Positions 54,177-64,000 of a stretch of DNA of 64,000 nt are shown piece by piece (position 1 is the first letter of the stretch; each line of letters starts with the position of its first letter). The stretch comes from Shewanella japonica (GTDB lineage Bacteria; Pseudomonadota; Gammaproteobacteria; Enterobacterales; Shewanellaceae): assembly GCF_002075795.1 (NCBI RefSeq), contig NZ_CP020472.1, positions 4,148,501 through 4,212,500 of the forward strand. Direction: 5' to 3'. Under the pieces are notes generated by a model. That model worked only from the letters and a program-made list of their open reading frames with translations. It was not told the DNA's origin and did not search any database. The position numbers were made by a program, and so were the translations under genes.

Positions 54177-55525
54177 TTTCAATCCGCAGTAAGCTAAGTC
54201 TCTGGCTTAGCGGACTCATTATTATTGCAACAGTTATTGGGCTCATTTTGTTTGAGTCCATGCTGCGACAAGCTTTTCACGACTCCATCATCAATCGTCT
54301 TGAAGAAGATTTAGAGCACATCATTCTAGCCAGCCACATCAACTCTGGCGAAATCATCATTGATCAGAATGAATTATCCAGCTTTTACAAACCCGCATAC
54401 TCAGGTCGCTACTTTCAATTCAACTCTGACAACCAAGTGATCCGCTCACGCTCTTTGTGGGATGTTCAGCTTGATATTGAACTGTTAGCCCAAAATCAAA
54501 CCCGAGTGTGGCAAGCCAAAGGCCCCAAAAATAATGACATGCAGTTATTATCTATAGGCATTGGCTCAACTAGCGGTGATAAAGTGGCCACGTTAACTGT
54601 GGCACAAGATTTAAGTATTGGTAGACGGGTCTTCAGTGAAGTATTTGGCACTAAATTGGCCATCAATATCGCTATGTTATTAGCGATGATTTTTGGTATT
54701 TTTATTATCTTACGCCAATCATTTAAGCCGGTTAAATATATCCAAGATTCCTTAGCTAAATTACGCCAAGGTGAAATTAATGCACTTGAGCTTAATCAAA
54801 TACCCGTTGAAATTAAGCCGCTTGCTGAAACATACAATGAACTGCTTGATTACACTGCCAATCAAATTGAACGTAGCCGAAATAACCTCGGTAATTTGAG
54901 TCATGGATTAAAAACCCCATTAGCCGTGATGCAACAACAGGTAGAAGTGCTTGGTCTGTCTAACCCTGAAGCAGCCGAAGCGATGCAGCAGCAGTTAGAC
55001 CAAATCCGCAATATGATTGAGCGAAAGCTCACTGCAGCCAGAATTACTGGTGATATGTTGCCAGCAGCTCAGATGGTCATTCCGCGAGACTTTGAAGCGT
55101 TAACTTCAACGTTAGATAAGGTTCATCATCAAAAGAGTATCACCTGCGACATTCAGGTTGAAGCAGATATAGCTCGACTGCCTATCCATCGAGAAGATGG
55201 AATGGAATTATTTGGTAACTTACTCGATAACGCCTATAAATGGGCAGAATCAAATATTAGTTTAACTATAAAATCGATTAATCAAGTGCTCACGCTATAC
55301 ATCGAAGATGATGGTCCGGGTGTCAATGATAGCCAATTAACCCAGCTAACTAACAGAGGGAAACGGTTAGATGAGGGCGTAATGGGTCATGGGCTGGGCC
55401 TGTCTATCGTAAAAGAGATTATAGAGCAGTATGGTTACTCTTTATCATTTAGTCGCTCAGAGCGCTTTGGCGGCCTTTGTGTCACGATTGTGTTTGATAA
55501 CCCCAAAGTCAAAACGCTAAGTTAA
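54173..55525 (+). CDS. Sensor histidine kinase, PhoQ-like layout
   Basis: 450 residues. Membrane helices are at about 8-27 and 164-182, enclosing a periplasmic sensor of about 135 residues. A HAMP-like linker, then the phospho-acceptor His244 in LSHGLKTPLAVM, the N-box LFGNLLDNAYKWAES, and G boxes DDGPGV and GHGLGLSIVKE complete an intact kinase. It pairs with the response regulator. The signal is unknown; acidic residues in the periplasmic domain are fewer than in classic PhoQ, so Mg2+ sensing should not be assumed. Confidence 0.93.
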   Translation: MISIRSKLSLWLSGLIIIATVIGLILFESMLRQAFHDSIINRLEEDLEHIILASHINSGEIIIDQNELSSFYKPAYSGRYFQFNSDNQVIRSRSLWDVQLDIELLAQNQTRVWQAKGPKNNDMQLLSIGIGSTSGDKVATLTVAQDLSIGRRVFSEVFGTKLAINIAMLLAMIFGIFIILRQSFKPVKYIQDSLAKLRQGEINALELNQIPVEIKPLAETYNELLDYTANQIERSRNNLGNLSHGLKTPLAVMQQQVEVLGLSNPEAAEAMQQQLDQIRNMIERKLTAARITGDMLPAAQMVIPRDFEALTSTLDKVHHQKSITCDIQVEADIARLPIHREDGMELFGNLLDNAYKWAESNISLTIKSINQVLTLYIEDDGPGVNDSQLTQLTNRGKRLDEGVMGHGLGLSIVKEIIEQYGYSLSFSRSERFGGLCVTIVFDNPKVKTLS

Positions 55526-55581
55526 CCTTATTGCATTAGCCGAATCGCTTTTCTAGCCCTTTCAATACAAAGTTAAATTAC

Positions 55582-55617
55582 AAAAAAGCCCTGATAGTGC
55601 ACTACCAGGGCTTTTAT
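55582..55617. terminator. Bidirectional terminator
   Basis: AAAAGCCCTG pairs with CAGGGCTTTT, with the palindrome TAGTGCACTA in the loop. It lies between the convergent kinase and DUF1338 genes. Confidence 0.85.
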
Positions 55618-55643
55618 ATTACACGTGTTGGTATGTCGATGAC

Positions 55644-56444
55644 TTACCCAGCAGCGTTAGTGCTTTCAAATATCTTATCTGCAGATGCCGCCACAAAGCC
55701 TGTATATAAGTTGCCATCAGCCATTGGGTAACGGCGTGCAAACTCATAAAAACAGGTTGGAATTTCAAGTTCACCATCAGCAAAGTCAACCACCATGCGG
55801 TCAGCCATTGTTGAAGATTGCTCAAGTAATACTTCTGGCGAGCCTTTCACTTCGCCACCCGATGTATTTAATGTAAAGCCAGCACCTTTAAGCGCTTCAT
55901 TAACGGCTTCAATTTTTTCAAACTCAGGTAATGCGTTAATCGACACAGTGAAATGGTTTGCACGGTAGCCAATCGCAGCCACCCAAGCAGCATACTCACT
56001 TTCTGCTAGTAAGGTGTTATAGCTGGCCAAATCGACTTGCCAATGACGACCTGAATATAAGAAGTTATCCGCTTTAGTATCTGCAACATCAACTTGATCA
56101 ATTAAGCCATGAATAATGGTTTGTGCAGCTTGGCTAAACTCTTCAACTAACAGTTCAGAGATAAACACTTTTGGCTGATTAGGATCTGGATGTTCAAAAT
56201 GCTTAGCAACTAATTTTTTCTGCTCAAAATTATAGTCACCACAAGCAACATAACCAATTGACTCAAAATGTGCAGCCAATACAGACAAATTAACTTTAGC
56301 AATGTTAAACGTGCGCAGCGCAATATGATCATTAATGATCGGCTCACCCTTGCTTAGCAATTGGTGAATGTTGTCTGCTGATGGGGTCATGTTAATGTAA
56401 TCTTGCCAAAGAGCAGCAAATAATGCATTTACGTCAGTGTGCAT
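55644..56444 (-). CDS. DUF1338 protein, HglS-like metal dioxygenase family
   Basis: 266 residues. The DUF1338 family includes the 2-oxoadipate dioxygenase/decarboxylase HglS, a vicinal-oxygen-chelate-type metalloenzyme. Candidate metal ligands are His in NDHIALRTF, His in ANHFTVSI and Glu in CFYEFARRYP. The gene lies right after astD on the same strand with a terminator-like hairpin between, so it may act on a 2-oxo acid linked to arginine breakdown. The exact substrate is unproven. Confidence 0.85.
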   Translation of the reverse strand: MHTDVNALFAALWQDYINMTPSADNIHQLLSKGEPIINDHIALRTFNIAKVNLSVLAAHFESIGYVACGDYNFEQKKLVAKHFEHPDPNQPKVFISELLVEEFSQAAQTIIHGLIDQVDVADTKADNFLYSGRHWQVDLASYNTLLAESEYAAWVAAIGYRANHFTVSINALPEFEKIEAVNEALKGAGFTLNTSGGEVKGSPEVLLEQSSTMADRMVVDFADGELEIPTCFYEFARRYPMADGNLYTGFVAASADKIFESTNAAG

Positions 56445-56458
56445 AAAAAATCCTTCTT

Positions 56459-56491
56459 TAAAAAAGGCAATGACCGAAAGTCATTGCCTTA
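56459..56491 (-). terminator. Strong terminator between astD and DUF1338
   Basis: AAGGCAATGAC pairs with GTCATTGCCTT, with a run of T on the minus strand. The DUF1338 start is only 15 bases further on, so that gene depends on read-through or the hairpin halts most transcripts after astD. Confidence 0.82.
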
Positions 56492-56509
56492 AGTCAGCGT
56501 TACCCAATA

Positions 56510-59001
<2,492 letters not shown>

Positions 59002-59075
59002 CAAACTCTCCTTGAAATAACCAAATAAAAAATGACATGAGCAACACTCACTTCATTTCATTGGCAATCCAAACT

Positions 59076-59101
59076 AAAAAGCGCAGCTTAACGCTGCGCC
59101 A
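59076..59101 (-). terminator. Attenuator-like terminator between argD/astC and astA
   Basis: GCGCAGC pairs with GCTGCGC, loop TTAAC, and on the minus strand TTTTT follows. It lies inside the arginine operon, so argD transcripts may stop here part of the time. Confidence 0.75.
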
Positions 59102-59110
59102 ATAGATAGA

Positions 59111-60665
<1,555 letters not shown>

Positions 60666-61808
60666 TTAAACAAGATCCAGTTTGCGGTAGTTTTGCGCTT
60701 TCAGTCTGATGAGTTCTTGCTCGGTAAACTCATAATAGTCGAACATGATACGCTTTTCTTGAGGATCAATTAGGCGAGACTCCTCCAATAAAAGCACTTT
60801 GGCATAACAGCTGGCCTTTGCAACAATTGCGCTCTCTGCCGAGAACTCACTAAAGTGGTAATTAAAATCGAGCTCTTTAAGTAGTTTTGTTAATTTACTA
60901 TTTTCAAATTCTAATAAATCTAGTATTTGCCAATTAAGCTGCTCACCATATGACATCACTTTCTCAAATACATCCATTGACGGGAATTCAGAGGCCATTA
61001 CAGCATCATAAAGCGTCTTATCGCCTTTAGCACTGGTTTCCCTAAGCCAAGTTCCCCATGTCGTCTCAAATTGCCTCGCGGCGGAGTTAAGGATCGTCGC
61101 ACTACCGAGCTGCTTCATCAAAGAAGCACTGTAAACCAATGCTACATTTTTTCCATGTAGCACAGCTAAAGCCTTAGCAGCAATCGCACTCATCATGCTG
61201 TAGCGCCATAATTTCCGCGTGATCCAAATAAGATTAGCATTGCCACTTGGTAACCAATTGCGCAGGCAAAAGTATGGGATCACAGCTTGTAGGTTTTCAA
61301 TGCCAATGTAGTTCAATACCAATTTTATATCAGTGACTTTTACTTCAGAGCGTTGTGGTCGTCTGTGGCTTGAGGCTGGACTATTAATTAAGTTAACTAA
61401 GTCAGTATATAGCCAAGATATATTCTCCACGAGTGGACGTATGCGGCGTAAATCAGGGTCTTTATTCAGCAATAAGTCCAATAACAACACTTGAGACTCT
61501 TCAATGCCTGATTGTTCAAGCATTTGTTGTGGTGAGTTAATCTGATGCTCAAGCGAATTATTGACAGTTTTAGACAATTGTTGGGAAATCCGTGCCAGTA
61601 TCTGCTGAGCTTTAGCTTGTTCTTCCATGCGGGCTTTAATGGCTTGGCGCTCAACTTCCAACTTATTAGCATCATCTTCTAATTGTTTATCACGATCATC
61701 AAACTGCTGGGTTAGTTTTTCTTTCCCAACGATCAGTTGTTTATATAATCGACGTTCCACTTCAATTACTTTACCGGGCCTTACTCCGCCCGCTACCGAC
61801 ACTGCCAC
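60666..61808 (-). CDS. HDOD-domain protein with N-terminal coiled coil
   Basis: 380 residues, cytoplasmic. A basic start and a coiled coil (about 30-95, LTQQFDDRDKQLEDDANKLEVERQAIKARMEEQ) are followed by an HDOD domain (about 120-330, VLNYIGIENLQAVIPYFCLRN and SLMKQLGSA). HDOD proteins are HD-related but lack the metal His-Asp and act as signalling or scaffold proteins. The start is a GTG at 61808; an in-frame stop lies nine codons above it, and AGAAGG is ten bases before. It is upstream of the arginine operon with no clear link. Confidence 0.8.
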   Translation of the reverse strand: MAVSVAGGVRPGKVIEVERRLYKQLIVGKEKLTQQFDDRDKQLEDDANKLEVERQAIKARMEEQAKAQQILARISQQLSKTVNNSLEHQINSPQQMLEQSGIEESQVLLLDLLLNKDPDLRRIRPLVENISWLYTDLVNLINSPASSHRRPQRSEVKVTDIKLVLNYIGIENLQAVIPYFCLRNWLPSGNANLIWITRKLWRYSMMSAIAAKALAVLHGKNVALVYSASLMKQLGSATILNSAARQFETTWGTWLRETSAKGDKTLYDAVMASEFPSMDVFEKVMSYGEQLNWQILDLLEFENSKLTKLLKELDFNYHFSEFSAESAIVAKASCYAKVLLLEESRLIDPQEKRIMFDYYEFTEQELIRLKAQNYRKLDLV

Positions 61809-61903
61809 TGTGCTTAAACCTTCTGATTTTTCGAATTATGAGTGATGATAAATGATATCGGCCTCATTTTGTAACAATTGAGCGATTAAAGCTGCCTTAC
61901 TAA

Positions 61904-61930
61904 TAAAAAGGCTCCCATTAGGGAGCCTTG
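61904..61930 (-). terminator. Intrinsic terminator of the S9 peptidase gene
   Basis: AAGGCTCCC pairs with GGGAGCCTT, loop ATTA, followed on the minus strand by TTTTTATTA. Confidence 0.85.
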
Positions 61931-61951
61931 CTAATCAATTAAGTTGGACAA

Positions 61952-64000
61952 TTATTTAAGCTCTTGCTCGAACAATTTGTATATACGGCGATATTCATCC
62001 AACCAACTTGATGGCTGTCTAAACCCATGTGGTTCTACAGGGTAAATAGCCGTTTCAAACATCGGCTTTTCCAGCTCAATTAAACGCTGTACTAAACGTA
62101 CACTGTCTTGGAAGAAGACATTATCATCCAACACACCACTCATAATTAATAATGGCTTCTCTAATCCTTGAGCGTGCTCTATCGGTGAGCTTCGTTCGTA
62201 AGCAATCGGATCCACATCAGGTGTATTTAAAATATTAGAAGTATAAGGAGCATTATAATGAGCCCAATCAGTTACAGGGCGTAAAGCGGCGCCCGCTTGG
62301 AATAACTCAGGTTCATTAAACAACGCCATAAAGGTCAAGAAGCCACCGTACGATCCGCCATATGTGCCAACTTTAGCAGCGTCAACATTGGCATTTTTAG
62401 CCATCCAGTTCACACCATCTTTTAAGTCTTCGACTTCTGGGTGTCCCATATTACGATAAACTGCTGTACGCCAATCTCTACCGTAGCCTTTTGAACCACG
62501 ATAATCCATATCCATCACGACATAGCCTTGCTGAGTCAGCAAGTTATGGAACATGAACTCACGGAAGTAACCAGAAAATCCATTGTGGGCATTTTGTAAA
62601 TAGCCAGCACCATGGTTAAAAATAACGGCAGGATATTTCGATGCATTATTAGCATCGTAACCTTGCGGCACATATACTCGCGCATAAATGTCTTTAACAC
62701 CGTGACTCGATGGTACTTTAACCACTTTTGGCGCTTGCCATGCATAATGACTAAATGCGTTGCTGGTGTAATTAGTCAACTGCTTTGCTTCACCACCGAT
62801 TGGTTGGATAAACAATTCGTTGGGCTTAATCGCTGTTGACGCAGTTAATAATAGTGATTGACCATTAGGGCTCAACTCATAGTCTAATGTACCTGTATGC
62901 TGTGTTAACTGCTCAGTATTTCCTGAAGCTAACTCAACTCGGTACACATTATATGTTCCTGGATGTTCTTTATTTGCACGGTAATATAAGTGCGTCGCAT
63001 CAGGAGACAATGTGACTTGATCAACCACATAATCACCTTGCGTTAAGCGTATGGTTTTGCCCTCAGACTTAACATAAAGCTGAGAGTATCCCGTTTCTTC
63101 AGATAAGTAATAGAAACTATTTGTACCTGTTACCCAACCAAACTGGTTGAAGGTATAGTTTATCCATGCATCATCATGTAAACGATGCTCTGTGGTTAAC
63201 TTGCCATTACTTAAATCAACACTGGCGATCCAACGATCTTTGTTATCAACCGCTTCCATCATGACGAGCAGTTTATTGTCAGTATCGTGCCATTGAATTG
63301 CAGTTTGATCCCAACCCCAATCTTGCATTAACTGAACAGTTCGAGGCGCAGGCTTACTTTTATACGTCTCACCCTTTGCCTTTGCGTTTTCTGATTTTAC
63401 CGATGCCAATACATCTTCATCAAAACCAGTTAAGCCTTCGATTGTGACATCTTTTTTAGCATGCTCAACAAGGTCTAGAATAACTAAACGCTCACCAGGG
63501 TAACTATCTTCAGCAACACGTGCTCGCGCAGGTACGGCATCTACATAACCATCTTTGCCAAGATAGTTAGGCATAATGTCATGATCAGCACGCCAGCTAT
63601 AATTTTTATCTGATAATGACACCACTAGGTAGCGACCATCTGCAGACAAACTCATCTGATTAACTTTTTCGTTGTCACCTAAGTACCAAGTCTTAGCAGC
63701 AAAAGTGGGATCTATTGCAGCAAGTTCTTCAGCATACTCCGCACGGGTTTTATTTTTTGAATGCTGTAAAGCCACATACTCAATTAATCTATGTTGCTGC
63801 TTTGCAATATAAGTATCAGGATCAACCACACCTTTTGGTGCTTTAGCCATTTGAATATCAGCTAATTGTTCAGTCATACCGGAATTAAGGTGTAATTTAA
63901 ACACGCTATTGCCTTGCATATATGCAAGTGCACCATCTGTTAAAAACTGAACTGAGTTAATGGCGTTGTTCTGACGAGTTAATTGTTTCACTTCGCCATT
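61952..64000 (-). CDS. S9 family prolyl oligopeptidase, 5' end outside window
   Basis: At least 682 residues. The reading frame runs open through the window edge (the last codons read Asn-Gly-Glu before a GTG at 63991), so this GTG is internal and the N-terminus, probably with a signal peptide, is missing. The visible N-terminal part is a beta-propeller with WD-type repeats (about 1-390). The alpha/beta-hydrolase domain follows with Ser in GTYGGSYGGF, Asp in SGVLDDNVFF and His in VEPHGFRQP. The fold is DPP IV/acylaminoacyl peptidase. It cleaves short peptides, often after Pro, probably in the periplasm. Confidence 0.92.
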   Translation of the reverse strand, partial: NGEVKQLTRQNNAINSVQFLTDGALAYMQGNSVFKLHLNSGMTEQLADIQMAKAPKGVVDPDTYIAKQQHRLIEYVALQHSKNKTRAEYAEELAAIDPTFAAKTWYLGDNEKVNQMSLSADGRYLVVSLSDKNYSWRADHDIMPNYLGKDGYVDAVPARARVAEDSYPGERLVILDLVEHAKKDVTIEGLTGFDEDVLASVKSENAKAKGETYKSKPAPRTVQLMQDWGWDQTAIQWHDTDNKLLVMMEAVDNKDRWIASVDLSNGKLTTEHRLHDDAWINYTFNQFGWVTGTNSFYYLSEETGYSQLYVKSEGKTIRLTQGDYVVDQVTLSPDATHLYYRANKEHPGTYNVYRVELASGNTEQLTQHTGTLDYELSPNGQSLLLTASTAIKPNELFIQPIGGEAKQLTNYTSNAFSHYAWQAPKVVKVPSSHGVKDIYARVYVPQGYDANNASKYPAVIFNHGAGYLQNAHNGFSGYFREFMFHNLLTQQGYVVMDMDYRGSKGYGRDWRTAVYRNMGHPEVEDLKDGVNWMAKNANVDAAKVGTYGGSYGGFLTFMALFNEPELFQAGAALRPVTDWAHYNAPYTSNILNTPDVDPIAYERSSPIEHAQGLEKPLLIMSGVLDDNVFFQDSVRLVQRLIELEKPMFETAIYPVEPHGFRQPSSWLDEYRRIYKLFEQELK

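Overview
The window looks like chromosomal DNA of a marine gammaproteobacterium, most probably Shewanella. This rests on protein resemblance and gene order (prfB-lysS; sfsA-dksA-gluQ-pcnB-folK-panB-panC; yheV/yheS/TIGR02444/yheT/yheU/prkB/crp; the arginine succinyltransferase genes with a DUF1338 gene; a DUF3581 gene), and on the moderately AT-rich composition. No tRNA, rRNA, CRISPR array, integrase or transposase was seen. Most of the window is core genome. The unusual material sits in short accessory stretches and between genes.

Layout. 1-600: non-coding inverted-repeat element with nested palindromes. 0.7-1.6 kb: lone AT-rich gene for a zinc-binding HNH-like protein. 1.75-4.4 kb: prfB (with the programmed frameshift) and lysS. 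4.6-6.3 kb: chemoreceptor. 6.8-11 kb: a very large formate-dehydrogenase-like protein fused to a GltD-type flavoprotein. 11.1-12.9 kb: ohrR-chrA, separated by a six-copy 15-bp repeat. 13.1-15.1 kb: YjfB-like protein, a predicted LprI-MliC double lysozyme inhibitor, five 121-bp tandem repeats and a glycine-zipper protein. 15.3-22.6 kb: DUF3581, then a probable iron-uptake operon (DUF4856 lipoprotein, imelysin-like lipoprotein, TonB-dependent receptor, fatty acid hydroxylase-like protein) behind a candidate Fur box. 22.8-31 kb: mrcB, hrpB, a GGDEF-EAL protein and thpR. 31-39 kb: pepB, sfsA, dksA, gluQ, pcnB (AUU start), folK, panB, panC. 39-53 kb: DUF4124 protein and the yhe/prkB/crp neighbourhood, interrupted by about 5 kb carrying arsR-GAPDH-arsJ and a GMC oxidoreductase pair. 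53-55.5 kb: PepSY protein with an OmpR/PhoQ-type two-component system. 55.6-60.3 kb: arginine catabolism operon (astC/argD, astA, astD, DUF1338). 60.7-64 kb: HDOD protein and an S9 peptidase cut by the window edge.

How the genes work together. The clearest accessory system is the ars module. The GAPDH can form 1-arseno-3-phosphoglycerate from arsenate and ArsJ exports it. ArsR would control both from a promoter whose -35/-10 spacer lies inside an inverted repeat. The iron operon pairs two periplasm-facing lipoproteins of the imelysin type with an outer-membrane receptor. The ast operon degrades arginine, and hairpins after argD and after astD could set different expression levels along it.

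The most noteworthy observations are the 121-bp array, each unit of which carries a terminator-type hairpin and a decayed copy of the neighbouring gene's 3' end; the LprI-MliC fusion; the 15-bp array before chrA; the pcnB AUU start; and the insertion of the ars/GMC genes into a conserved locus. I did not see a clearly undescribed multi-gene defence or mobile system.
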